The notes beneath the pieces were generated by a model. It saw only the letters and a program-made list of their open reading frames with translations. It was not told the DNA's origin and did no database searches. The translations under genes and the position numbers were made by a program. Of a stretch of 64,000 nucleotides of DNA, positions 33,775 through 43,505 are shown piece by piece (position 1 is the first letter of the stretch; every line of letters starts with the position of its first letter). Origin of the DNA: Cryobacterium suzukii. Its GTDB lineage: Bacteria > Actinomycetota > Actinomycetes > Actinomycetales > Microbacteriaceae. The stretch covers positions 150,612-214,611 of the forward strand of contig NZ_SOHJ01000009.1 of NCBI RefSeq assembly GCF_004403185.1, in the 5' to 3' direction.

Positions 33775-34720
33775 CGAGCAACTCCTTAATGGCTGACACG
33801 TTTTCGGTCTCGGCGCCGAGGTCTTCCCCGATGTCTTCGTCGTGGTGCTGGCCGAGGTATGCGTCGATCACGGCCGGGTTCTTCATGACCTCGTGCGGGT
33901 CGCCTTCGGCGACCACCTTGCCCTCAGCCATCACGATCACCCAGTCGGCGATGTGCCGAACCATGTGCATGTCGTGCTCGACGAACAGAACGGTCATGCC
34001 CTGCGACTTGAGGTTGAGAATGTGGTCGAGCAGCGACTGGGTGAGGGCCGGGTTGACACCGGCCATCGGCTCGTCGAGCATCACCAGGGTTGGGTCGCTC
34101 ATGAGTGCCCGCGCCATTTCGAGGAGTTTGCGCTGGCCGCCGGAAAGGCTCGCCGCGTAGTCGTCCTTCTTCGTATCGAGCTTGAACCGGGTGAGCAGAT
34201 CGAGCGCCTTGGCGCGGTTCTCTTCCTCTTGATTGCGCCAGAGGAACGGCATCAGCGCGCGGAACATGTTCTCGCCGGTCTGGCCCTTGGCACCGAGCAG
34301 CATATTGTCCATGACCGTGAGCAGACCGAGCGCCTTGGTCAACTGGAAGGTGCGGATCTGGCCCATGCGAGCCACCCGGTACGCCGGAACACCGGCGAGG
34401 GAGCGGCCGTCGAAGGTCCACTTGCCGTCGTCGGGCTTGTCGAAACCGGTTAGCAGATTGAACAGGGTCGTCTTGCCGGCGCCATTGGGCCCGATCAGCG
34501 CGGTGATCGCGCCGCGCGGAACCTCGACATGGGCGACATCGACGGCGGTCAGGCCGCCGAACGTGCGCCGCACATTGTCGACGACGAGAATCGGGTCGAC
34601 CTTGGCGCAGCCCGGTTCGGCTTCGCCGATGTGCAGGCCGGTCGTTTTGATCGGTTTTTGGGTGGGTACCGGCGGCTCGAGCGGAGCCGGTGAACCCTGA
34701 GGACCAGCGTTAGCGGACAA
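33761..34720 (-). CDS. livG: ABC transporter ATP-binding protein LivG
   Basis: The 319-residue ATPase partner of LivF. Walker A is GPNGAGKTTLFNLLTG, signature LSGGQRKLLEMARALM, Walker B LVMLDEPMAGVNP. It has the longer central segment typical of LivG, and a ~45-residue N-terminal extension rich in Pro. The start is TTG 34720, chosen because AAGGAG lies 7 bases upstream; it overlaps livM by 11 bases. The C-terminal tail (DIGEDLGAETENV) is acidic. Confidence 0.92.
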   Translation of the reverse strand: MSANAGPQGSPAPLEPPVPTQKPIKTTGLHIGEAEPGCAKVDPILVVDNVRRTFGGLTAVDVAHVEVPRGAITALIGPNGAGKTTLFNLLTGFDKPDDGKWTFDGRSLAGVPAYRVARMGQIRTFQLTKALGLLTVMDNMLLGAKGQTGENMFRALMPFLWRNQEEENRAKALDLLTRFKLDTKKDDYAASLSGGQRKLLEMARALMSDPTLVMLDEPMAGVNPALTQSLLDHILNLKSQGMTVLFVEHDMHMVRHIADWVIVMAEGKVVAEGDPHEVMKNPAVIDAYLGQHHDEDIGEDLGAETENVSAIKELLDDER

Positions 34721-35690
34721 AAGCCAACTCCTTCTTATTGCCGAAAATGCCTTGCGGTCTAAAGATGACGATCAACATAATCGCCACTCCTACCAGGATG
34801 AAGCGCAGCTGGCCACCCTGGATGGCCGTCATGAACGGCAACCAGCCCGCCTCCACGGCTCGGGCGACAAAACCGGAGAAGAACGACAAGAGCACCCAGA
34901 AGATCATCGAACCGATGATCGGGCCGAGCACCGTCGCTGCCCCGCCAAGCAGCAGGATCGCGTAGATGAAGAAGGTCAGAGTGGTTTGGTAGTTCGAGGG
35001 AACGACCGCTCTCGGGAGGGCGAAGATCATGCCGGCGATGGTGCCGAGCACGCCGCCGAAAATGAGCGACTGCATTTTGTAGGCGTAGACGTTCTTGCCG
35101 AGCGCTCGCACGGCGTCTTCGTCTTCCCGGATGCCCTTGATGACGCGGCCCCATGGGCTGCGCATGACCTGCCAAACCAGCAAGGCGGCGAGAATCACAA
35201 TCGACCACGCCACAATGCGCAGCCAAGTGTCGTAGGCGTTGTTCTCAAACGGGCCGAAACCGTAGCTACCCTCGGCAAGCGGGTTGAGGGCTGCGAATTC
35301 GTTCTTGTAGCCGCTGAGTCCGTTGGCCGAACCGGTAACCGAGGCGAAGGTGTTCGTCGTGAACAACAGTCGCACGATTTCGGCGGCCGCGATCGTGACG
35401 ATGGCCAGGTAGTCCGCCCGCAGTCGCAGGGTGGGAATACCCAGAATCAACGCGAAGACAACGGATGCCCCCACGCCGACCAGGAAGGCGCCCCAGACAG
35501 GAAACCCGAAGGTCAGAATCGAGATCGCGTAGCCGTAGGCTCCGAGAGCCATGAACCCGGCCTGGCCGAAGTTCAACAGGCCGGTGTAACCGAAGTGCAC
35601 GGCGAGCCCGAGGGCGGCGAGTGCGTAGGCGGCAGTGGTCGGGCTGATCAGCTCGACGGCAGCGTTGCTAAAGATTGCTCCCCAGTCCAT
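34710..35690 (-). CDS. livM: Branched-chain amino acid-type ABC permease LivM
   Basis: A 326-residue membrane protein starting at ATG 35690 (MDWGAIFSNAAVELISPTTA); an upstream in-frame start at 35804 would add 38 hydrophilic residues unlike the family. About eight hydrophobic segments are present, with LNFGQAGFMALGAYGYAI, the LivM family signature, and a late VIFRPQGIFGNKKE. It pairs with LivH to form the membrane channel. It lies 8 bases after livH and overlaps livG. Confidence 0.92.
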   Translation of the reverse strand: MDWGAIFSNAAVELISPTTAAYALAALGLAVHFGYTGLLNFGQAGFMALGAYGYAISILTFGFPVWGAFLVGVGASVVFALILGIPTLRLRADYLAIVTIAAAEIVRLLFTTNTFASVTGSANGLSGYKNEFAALNPLAEGSYGFGPFENNAYDTWLRIVAWSIVILAALLVWQVMRSPWGRVIKGIREDEDAVRALGKNVYAYKMQSLIFGGVLGTIAGMIFALPRAVVPSNYQTTLTFFIYAILLLGGAATVLGPIIGSMIFWVLLSFFSGFVARAVEAGWLPFMTAIQGGQLRFILVGVAIMLIVIFRPQGIFGNKKELAFVR

Positions 35691-35698
35691 GTGAACCC

Positions 35699-37003
35699 CT
35701 AACCAATTCTCTCTTTGCGACCCAGGATGCCTTGCGGCCGGAACAGCAGTACCAGGATCAAAACGACAAGTGCGCCGACATACTTCATGTCGGACGGAAT
35801 CCACAGGGTCGACAACTCGACGAACAGGCCGACCACGATCGATCCGATGAGGGCACCGAATGCGGTGCCGAGGCCACCCAGCGTGACAGCGGCAAAGACC
35901 AGGAGCAGCATCTGGAATCCCATGTCCCAGCTGACGCCCGGGCGGAAGTATGCCCAGAGCACCCCGCTGAGTCCAGCGAGGGCGGCTCCGACCACCCAGA
36001 CGATGCGGATCACTCCGTCGACGTCAATGCCACTCGCCGAGGCGAGGCTGGGATTGTCTGATACAGCGCGGGTGGCCTTTCCGATGCGGGTGCGCAGCAG
36101 GAAGTAGGCGACGCCGAGCAGCACCACGACGCTGATGCCCATGCTGGCCATGTCGATCGGTGACAACGAGATCGGACCGAACTTGATGTCGGTCATTCCC
36201 GCTCCGGGCAGCTGGCTTGTGCTGCCGCCGAAGAAATACTGGTACAGGTAGCGCAGGGCGAGAGACAGGCCGATGCTCACGATCATGAGGGGGATCACTG
36301 CGACGCCCTTGCGCCGCAACGGTTTCCAGAGCACCGCATCGAGGCCGTACCCCAGCATGCCGCTGAGCGCGATGGCGATCAGAATGGCGAGCCAGATCGG
36401 TAGCCCGAGGTTGACCGAGAAGACCAGGGTCATCAGGGCGCCGAAGGTGATCATCTCGGCGTGCGCGAAGTTGCTCAGACCCGTGGTGCCGAAAATCAGT
36501 GAGACCCCGATCGCCGCGAGGGCGAGCAGCAGCCCAAAGTTCAAACCGTTCACGAAGCGGTTGACGAACTGGTCGAAGAAGCTGACCGTGTTGCGGGTGC
36601 CTTCACCGAGGAAGAAGTTGACCGACTTGCGATCGGTCAGGCCGAATTCCGTATCGATGACGTTACCTCCCTTGGCGACGACGACGCCCTTCGGCAGGGT
36701 TTCCTCGTCGAGGGTTACTTCGTAGGTGCCCTTCTCGGGAACACCGATCGCCCACTTGCCCTCGGCATCCGTCACGGTGTCGGCCGTGTAGCCATTGCCG
36801 TCGACGGCAATGGCCACGCCGTCGAGGGCTTCGCCATTGAACTTCACGTTGCCCGAGAGAGTGAAGTCGTACTCAGTGCCGACCTCATCGGCGTGCGCGC
36901 TACTCACCGAGAAGGTGGCCATAGTGAAGGCTGCGAGAAGTGTCACGAACAGGATGGCGAGCATCCTGGGTATGTATCTCTGAGCCGTATGTGTGGGCTG
37001 CAC
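35699..37003 (-). CDS. livH: LivH permease fused to an N-terminal exported beta-sandwich domain
   Basis: The 434 residues start at GTG 37003 behind GGAGGT. Residues 14-37 are a signal peptide or first helix ending SSAHA. Residues ~44-120 form a carboxypeptidase-regulatory/SdrD-type beta-sandwich (YDFTLSGNVKFNGEALDGVA, DAEGKWAIGVPEKGTYEVTL), predicted outside the membrane. From about 145 a normal LivH permease of eight helices follows, with TTGLSNFAHAEMITFGAL and a terminal LLFRPQGILGRKE. Normal LivH proteins are ~290-300 residues and lack the extra domain. First gene of the liv operon. Confidence 0.88.
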   Translation of the reverse strand: MQPTHTAQRYIPRMLAILFVTLLAAFTMATFSVSSAHADEVGTEYDFTLSGNVKFNGEALDGVAIAVDGNGYTADTVTDAEGKWAIGVPEKGTYEVTLDEETLPKGVVVAKGGNVIDTEFGLTDRKSVNFFLGEGTRNTVSFFDQFVNRFVNGLNFGLLLALAAIGVSLIFGTTGLSNFAHAEMITFGALMTLVFSVNLGLPIWLAILIAIALSGMLGYGLDAVLWKPLRRKGVAVIPLMIVSIGLSLALRYLYQYFFGGSTSQLPGAGMTDIKFGPISLSPIDMASMGISVVVLLGVAYFLLRTRIGKATRAVSDNPSLASASGIDVDGVIRIVWVVGAALAGLSGVLWAYFRPGVSWDMGFQMLLLVFAAVTLGGLGTAFGALIGSIVVGLFVELSTLWIPSDMKYVGALVVLILVLLFRPQGILGRKERIG

Positions 37004-37089
37004 GGGACCTCCATGTTGGTGCCGACCGATGGGTAACCGGGCGGGCGCCGGGTAACTACTGCCAACGTCGTTGTTGAGAGTATTTGCCG

Positions 37090-37116
37090 ATTATGTCCTA
37101 AAAGTTTCGAAACTTT
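37090..37116 (-). promoter_or_regulatory. Candidate liv operon promoter and operator
   Basis: AAAGTTTCGAAACTTT (37101-37116) is a perfect 16-base palindrome. On the minus strand it is followed 5 bases later by a -10-like CATAAT (37090-37095). It would sit on the spacer/-35 of the livH promoter, so a repressor or activator site is likely. The leader would be about 80 bases. Confidence 0.5.
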
Positions 37117-37188
37117 GCACCACACGGCAAAAGTGAGCGGAATGTGATGAACCCAAACACGCTTAACATTGAAGGAACGGTTATTTCA

Positions 37189-37210
37189 GATCACGTCCCA
37201 TGGGGTGATC
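37189..37210 (+). repeat. Inverted repeat upstream of guaB
   Basis: Outer arms GATCAC and GTGATC (6 bases) enclose a second palindrome, CCCATGGG. It lies just before a -10-like CATAAT (37224-37229) and 51 bases before the guaB ATG. Possible operator. Confidence 0.4.
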
Positions 37211-37243
37211 ACGCGTTTTGCCGCATAATTTTTTTGTTTTTAG

Positions 37244-38764
<1,521 letters not shown>

Positions 38765-39149
38765 TAGGTGGGCGGGTCGCTCGCGTTCTTGGGGCGGCCT
38801 GCGTTTTGAGGTGACCCGCTCGCGTTTTTGAGGCGGCCCGCTCGGTTTCCTGGGCGGCCCGCGTTGTCGGCGGGTCATCCGCTCCCCGCTCAGACATTGA
38901 GGTGTTCTGGGGCATTGCGCGAAAAGCATGCGCAACGCCCCAGAACACCTCAAAACTCGCAACTCCGCGGAAAACCCGCCGCCCCCGCTTCTTTACCGCG
39001 GCGGAGTTTTGAGTTGCCCGCTAGTCCGTCCCCTTTTCATCGGTCGAGCTTGTCGAGACCGCCATCGATCGGCTCTGGCGGCCTGCGGGGGAGTGGGTGG
39101 CAGCATCCGCCCGAAAAGGGATGTCGGTGGCTCCGTCTAAACTAGGACC
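38765..39149. repeat. guaB-guaB3 intergenic region with long hairpins
   Basis: This 385-base gap holds no gene I can support. The first part repeats short GGGCGGCC/CGCTCGCGTT phrases. At 38897-38953 two 24-base arms (left begins TTGAGGTGTTCTGGGGC, right ends GCCCCAGAACACCTCAA) pair with one mismatch around GAAAAGCAT. A second imperfect palindrome follows, AACTCCGCGG at 38961-38970 against CCGCGGCGGAGTT near 38995-39007. The end holds the guaB3 -10 box. The first hairpin may terminate guaB. Confidence 0.7.
39138..39143 (+). promoter_or_regulatory. -10 box of guaB3, probably leaderless
   Basis: TAAACT lies 6 bases before ATG 39150. There is no ribosome binding site. Confidence 0.5.
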
Positions 39150-40268
39150 ATGGAAATCGAGATCGGCCGTTCCAAGCGCGCACGCCGCGTATACGCCTTC
39201 GACGACATCGCGGTGGTGCCGAGTCGGCGCACCCGCGACCCGGAGGACGTGTCGGTCGGCTGGACCATCGACGCGTACCAGTTCGCCATTCCGGTACTCG
39301 CCGCGCCAATGGACTCCGTCGTTTCGCCCACCACGGCCATCATGATGGGCCAGCTGGGTGGCGTCGGCGTGCTCGACCTTGAGGGACTGTGGACCAGGCA
39401 CGAGAACCCCGAGCCGCTGCTCGCCGAGATTCGCAGCCTGCCCGCCGATAAGGCCACAGCGCGCATGCAGGAGATGTACTCCGCCCCGATCCAGCCGGCC
39501 CTGGTCACCGCCCGGCTCGCCGAGATTCGCGCTGGAGGCGTCACCGTGGCCGGAGCGCTCTCGCCCCAGCGCACTCAAGAACTTTACGAAACCGTCGTCG
39601 CCGCCGGCGTCGACCTATTCGTCATTCGCGGCACTACCGTGTCGGCCGAGCATGTCTCGCAGAACCAGGAACCGCTCAACCTCAAGAAGTTCATTTACGA
39701 ACTCGACGTTCCCGTTATCGTCGGCGGCGCGGCCACCTACACGGCGGCGCTCCACCTCATGCGCACGGGCGCCGCGGGCGTTCTGGTCGGTTTCGGCGGG
39801 GGAGCGGCGTCGACCACCCGCGCGACCCTCGGCATCCACGCGCCAATGGCCACTGCCGTAGCGGATGTCGCCGGCGCACGCCGCGACTACATGGACGAAT
39901 CCGGTGGGCGCTACGTGCACGTCATCGCCGACGGCGGCCTCGGCACCTCTGGCGACATCGTCAAGGCCGTCGCCTGCGGCGCCGACGCAGTCATGCTCGG
40001 AACCGCGCTGGCGCGGGCAACGGATGCCCCCGGTGGCGGGTACCACTGGGGCGCCGAGGCCCACCACCCGCAGCTGCCGCGCGGCAATCGCGTCGAGGTG
40101 GGCACCGTCGCGCCGCTCGAGGAGATCCTCTATGGCCCGGCCCCGGTCGCCGACGGCACCGCCAACCTCATCGGAGCGCTCCGCCGCTCCATGGCAACCA
40201 CCGGCTACTCCGACCTCAAGGAATTTCAACGGGTTGAAGTGGTTGTCGCGCCGTACCGAGTGAACTAG
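39150..40268 (+). CDS. guaB3: GuaB3 family IMP dehydrogenase-related protein
   Basis: A 372-residue TIM-barrel protein of the IMPDH/GMP reductase superfamily, without CBS domains. It has RVYAFDDIAVVPSRRTRDPE, FAIPVLAAPMDSV and the phosphate-binding HVIADGGLGTSGDIVKAVACGADAVMLG. The loop that carries the catalytic Cys in IMPDH reads GFGGGAASTTR here (215-225) with no Cys. The family is conserved in actinobacteria; its reaction here is unknown. It follows guaB by 385 bases, with its own leaderless -10 box. A small hairpin (AGCGTC-N7-GACGCT, 40267-40285) begins within its stop codon. Confidence 0.9.
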   Translation: MEIEIGRSKRARRVYAFDDIAVVPSRRTRDPEDVSVGWTIDAYQFAIPVLAAPMDSVVSPTTAIMMGQLGGVGVLDLEGLWTRHENPEPLLAEIRSLPADKATARMQEMYSAPIQPALVTARLAEIRAGGVTVAGALSPQRTQELYETVVAAGVDLFVIRGTTVSAEHVSQNQEPLNLKKFIYELDVPVIVGGAATYTAALHLMRTGAAGVLVGFGGGAASTTRATLGIHAPMATAVADVAGARRDYMDESGGRYVHVIADGGLGTSGDIVKAVACGADAVMLGTALARATDAPGGGYHWGAEAHHPQLPRGNRVEVGTVAPLEEILYGPAPVADGTANLIGALRRSMATTGYSDLKEFQRVEVVVAPYRVN

Positions 40269-40364
40269 CGTCAACATCAGACGCTTTGTGAGAACTACCG
40301 CCACACTGGTGTCGCACCACCCCTGACTTCCCGTCTTGAATACTGAGTCTGAACAGGAGTAGCA

Positions 40365-42095
40365 ATGGCCTCCCGCAATTCGGTCACCCGGTCCACAAAA
40401 TTGGGTCCTGAGGAGCGGGTCGCCGCTCTCGCCAAGCTCAAAGAGAAGGAACTCGACATCCTCGTCGTCGGCGGCGGCATCGTCGGTGCCGGCGCCGCAC
40501 TCGACGCCGTCACACGCGGCTTGAGCGTGGGCATTCTGGAAGCGCGAGACTGGGCATCGGGCACGTCGAGCCGGTCGTCGAAGCTCGTGCACGGCGGCAT
40601 CCGCTATCTGGAACAGCTGGACTTTCGGCTGGTGCGCGAGGCCCTCACCGAGCGGGGCTTGCTGTTGCAGCGCATCGCGCCGCACTTGGTGAAGCCGGTA
40701 CGGTTTCTCTACCCGCTCAAGAAACGTTTCACCGAGCGGTTCTATATCGGCGCCGGCATGCTGCTCTACGATATTTTCTCCTATACGGGCGGCCGCCCGC
40801 CCGGCGTGCCGCACCACCGCCACCTGTCAAAAAGCCAGGTGCAGAAGCTCATCCCGAGTCTGGCCAACGACGCCCTGGTCGGCGGCATCACCTACTACGA
40901 CGCCCAGGTCGACGATGCCCGCTATGTGTCCTCGCTCGTGCGCACCGCGTCGTTCTACGGCGCCCACGCGGCCAGCCGGGTGCGCGTCGAGGGATTCATC
41001 AAGGTGGGGGAGCGCGTCGTCGGCGTGCGCGCCCACGACCTCCAGACCGACGAACACTTCGACGTGCGGGCCAAGCAGGTCGTGAACGCGACCGGCGTCT
41101 GGACCGACGACACCCAGCGCATGGTCGGCGAACGCGGCACTTTCAAGGTGCGGGCATCGAAGGGCGTGCACCTCGTGGTGCCGCGCGACCGGTTTCAGAG
41201 CGCCATGGGACTGCTCTTGCGCACCGAGAAGAGCGTCTTGTTCGTCATTCCCTGGGGCCGGCACTGGCTCATCGGCACGACCGATACCGACTGGTACCTC
41301 GACAAGGCGCATCCCGCCGCGACGGCGGCCGACATCGACTACATCCTCGAACACATCAACGGGGTGCTGACGGTACCCCTCACCAGGGAAGACGTCGAGG
41401 GGGTCTACGCAGGTCTCCGTCCGCTGCTGGCCGGCGAGAGCGACCAGACGTCGAAGCTATCCCGGGAGCACCTCGTCGGGCATTCGGTGCCCGGCCTCGT
41501 CGTGATCGCCGGCGGCAAGTGGACCACCTACCGCATCATGGCCAAGGACGCAGTGGATGCCGCGGTCTCGGCCCTTGACGGCCGCATTCCCGCTTCGGCT
41601 ACCCAGGACATCCCCTTGCTCGGTGCTGAGGGCTATCAGGCCGCGTGGAATAAGCGCGGCAAGATAGCCAGGGCGTTCGGCGTGCACACGGTGCGGGTGG
41701 AGCACTTGCTCAACCGCTACGGAACCCTCACCGACGAACTGCTCGACCTCATTCGCGCCAACCCGGCGCTCGCCGAACCGCTGCCCGGCGCCGACGACTA
41801 CATCGGTGCCGAGGTCGTCTACGCGGCCTCGCACGAGGGCGCGCTGCACCTCGAAGACGTGCTCGCGCGCCGCACCCGCATCTCGATCGAGGCATGGGAC
41901 CGCGGGGTTTCGGCCGCGCCGGTCGCCGCAGGGCTGATGGCCGGCGTGCTCGGCTGGGACCAGGAGCGCATCGACCGTGAGGTCGGCTTCTACCTCACCC
42001 GGGTGGCCGCCGAGCGTGCTTCGCAGCAGGAGCCCAACGACGAATCCGCCGACCGGGTGCGCCTCGAAGCCCCCGACATCGTCGTCACCAACTAG
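40365..42095 (+). CDS. glpD: Aerobic glycerol-3-phosphate dehydrogenase
   Basis: FAD-dependent, membrane-associated oxidase of glycerol-3-phosphate to dihydroxyacetone phosphate, passing electrons to quinone. The 576 residues have the FAD-binding ILVVGGGIVGAGAALDAVTR, the signature WASGTSSRSSKLVHGGIRYLEQ and a C-terminal domain rich in charged residues. AGGAG precedes ATG 40365. No glpF or glpK is beside it. It converges on the AbiEi/DUF559-like gene, with palindromic element A between. Confidence 0.94.
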   Translation: MASRNSVTRSTKLGPEERVAALAKLKEKELDILVVGGGIVGAGAALDAVTRGLSVGILEARDWASGTSSRSSKLVHGGIRYLEQLDFRLVREALTERGLLLQRIAPHLVKPVRFLYPLKKRFTERFYIGAGMLLYDIFSYTGGRPPGVPHHRHLSKSQVQKLIPSLANDALVGGITYYDAQVDDARYVSSLVRTASFYGAHAASRVRVEGFIKVGERVVGVRAHDLQTDEHFDVRAKQVVNATGVWTDDTQRMVGERGTFKVRASKGVHLVVPRDRFQSAMGLLLRTEKSVLFVIPWGRHWLIGTTDTDWYLDKAHPAATAADIDYILEHINGVLTVPLTREDVEGVYAGLRPLLAGESDQTSKLSREHLVGHSVPGLVVIAGGKWTTYRIMAKDAVDAAVSALDGRIPASATQDIPLLGAEGYQAAWNKRGKIARAFGVHTVRVEHLLNRYGTLTDELLDLIRANPALAEPLPGADDYIGAEVVYAASHEGALHLEDVLARRTRISIEAWDRGVSAAPVAAGLMAGVLGWDQERIDREVGFYLTRVAAERASQQEPNDESADRVRLEAPDIVVTN

Positions 42096-42128
42096 CTGCG
42101 GCCGCTTCACTGCGCCAGCAACCGGTGG

Positions 42129-42190
42129 CCGCGCCCCTTATCGGTAACCGCTCCAGCTATAACTGGAGCGGTTACCTGTAATGGGCGCGG
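42129..42190. repeat. Palindromic intergenic element, copy A
   Basis: Outer arms CCGCGCCC/GGGCGCGG (8 bases), a poorly paired 6-base stretch, then inner arms GGTAACCGCTCCAG/CTGGAGCGGTTACC (14 bases, perfect) and a CTATAA loop. It lies between convergent glpD and the AbiEi/DUF559-like gene. It is related in register to the elements at 48460-48519 and 51768-51826. Confidence 0.8.
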
Positions 42191-42206
42191 TGGCAGGTTG
42201 CAAACG

Positions 42207-43232
42207 CTAGCGAGTACGGGGAACGCCGATGTTTGTGAGGAAAGCACCAAACGCCACGAGGTCACGCGCAATCGGCCAGTCCCACCGGGAAACGGATGGC
42301 CCGCACGCGCGAATTCGATCTTCGCGACGCTTCTCGTCCATGACGACCTCAGCCGTGGTCCGACCGCGCGTGTAGTGCCCCTTCAAATACTTTCCCAGCC
42401 CGTCGAATTCGCCAACCTTGTTGATGCCCCGCCAGAAGAAGTCGACGAAGGCAATGAACCCTTCGGCATCGTCAAAACGCACTTGCAATTCGGGAGCCGC
42501 GAAGCCGAGTAAAAACATGTGCGCTCGGCTGATCGATTCGCCGCCGGAATCCGACCGTGTCGAAGCGAAGTCCCCGGCGCGGAGAGCTGCGTCCTTGCCA
42601 GCGCGTCGGCCAGCACGGGCGAGAATGTCGAGGGCTGCCCGCAACTCCCCTCGTGTCGCCAGAGCCGATTCCGGGGTTCCACCTACCACCATCATGCGCG
42701 GCAGGTGGATGGCCTTGTCCATCATCGCGACGGCCTCCGGGAATGGCAGAATGCGGGCCATCGCCACTGCTGTGTCGGCGGGTGGTGTGACGAGCAATCC
42801 GCCGCGCGTCATGGCGTCGGTGGGCGAGAAGCGCGGGGCAGATGCACTGTGACGAACAACGCCCGGTTTGGATCGACCGCCGGATGCGCTCGGGGAGATG
42901 ATGTGGACATCCAGCGGCCAGCTGGATGGGCGGGGGAATCCCCAGATTGCCGCCGCAGAGTGGTGTGAGAATACGGGTGGGTTGACGCTCACGGCCGCGA
43001 AGGCGCGGATGCGAAACAGATACCGGTCGTCAGTGCTGAGACATTCCCAGTGCGGGGTCGGTAAGTAGACACCGCGCCGGAGTCGCGTCACTCGACGGTG
43101 GGTGAATTCGGTTCGGAGCGCCTCGTGCAGTCCGACCGCCGCAGCGTCGGCGGCCAGGATGAGCCCATCCGGACGAGCGAGAGCGGCCAGCAAGTGTTTA
43201 GATGCAGGTTCAGACCGCGCAGTGTTTGACAT
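42207..43232 (-). CDS. AbiEi-antitoxin-like / DUF559-type protein with nuclease-like C-terminus
   Basis: The 341-residue protein (ATG 43232, CATTCT -10-like box 6 bases upstream; a longer frame from 43373 looks non-coding) has an N-terminal region like AbiEi-type winged-helix proteins (RRVTRLRRGVYLPT, then VFSHHSAAAIWGFP). The C-terminal part ends with a pattern like PD-(D/E)xK/DUF559 nucleases: E232, D264 (AFVDFFW) and E275-x-D277 with K281 (GEFDGLGKY). The family is common and variable in Microbacteriaceae, and no toxin partner is adjacent. A role in DNA interaction is inferred only. Confidence 0.6.
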   Translation of the reverse strand: MSNTARSEPASKHLLAALARPDGLILAADAAAVGLHEALRTEFTHRRVTRLRRGVYLPTPHWECLSTDDRYLFRIRAFAAVSVNPPVFSHHSAAAIWGFPRPSSWPLDVHIISPSASGGRSKPGVVRHSASAPRFSPTDAMTRGGLLVTPPADTAVAMARILPFPEAVAMMDKAIHLPRMMVVGGTPESALATRGELRAALDILARAGRRAGKDAALRAGDFASTRSDSGGESISRAHMFLLGFAAPELQVRFDDAEGFIAFVDFFWRGINKVGEFDGLGKYLKGHYTRGRTTAEVVMDEKRREDRIRACGPSVSRWDWPIARDLVAFGAFLTNIGVPRTR

Positions 43233-43238
43233 TCCCCG

Positions 43239-43244
43239 AGAATG
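43239..43244 (-). promoter_or_regulatory. -10-like box of the AbiEi/DUF559-like gene
   Basis: CATTCT on the minus strand ends 6 bases before ATG 43232. It keeps the A and final T of the -10 consensus. Weak. Confidence 0.35.
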
Positions 43245-43464
43245 ACAGCAAATGCGAGGCGGGGGCAGAGCGTGGGAGAATCTGTGCAAAACTACGCCCC
43301 GTAGCTGCTCGCTGCGCCACGTACGGGTGACGGCACCACCTACGACTGGCGCGGTCACCGGTACCTGGTGCACTCACCGAGAACGGGGGCGCGCATCCGC
43401 TTGACGTGCGCAAGACACCAGCGGATGCTGTGGGGGCGGCGCGCAGCGGCAAAAGCGGCTCCGG

Positions 43465-43470
43465 TAGAAT
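43465..43470 (+). promoter_or_regulatory. -10 box of the antiporter operon
   Basis: TAGAAT at 43465-43470 would start transcription near 43477, leaving a leader with AGGAG at 43493-43497. Confidence 0.45.
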
Positions 43471-43505
43471 GGGCGCACTGCCCTTAGACCTCAGGAGTCA
43501 TGACA

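Noticed and set aside
43245..43464. Possible gene remnant between the AbiEi-like gene and the antiporter operon
   Set aside because: A short stretch on the plus strand (TYDWRGHRYLVHSPRTGARI) looks protein-like but has no proper start or family match and is soon closed.
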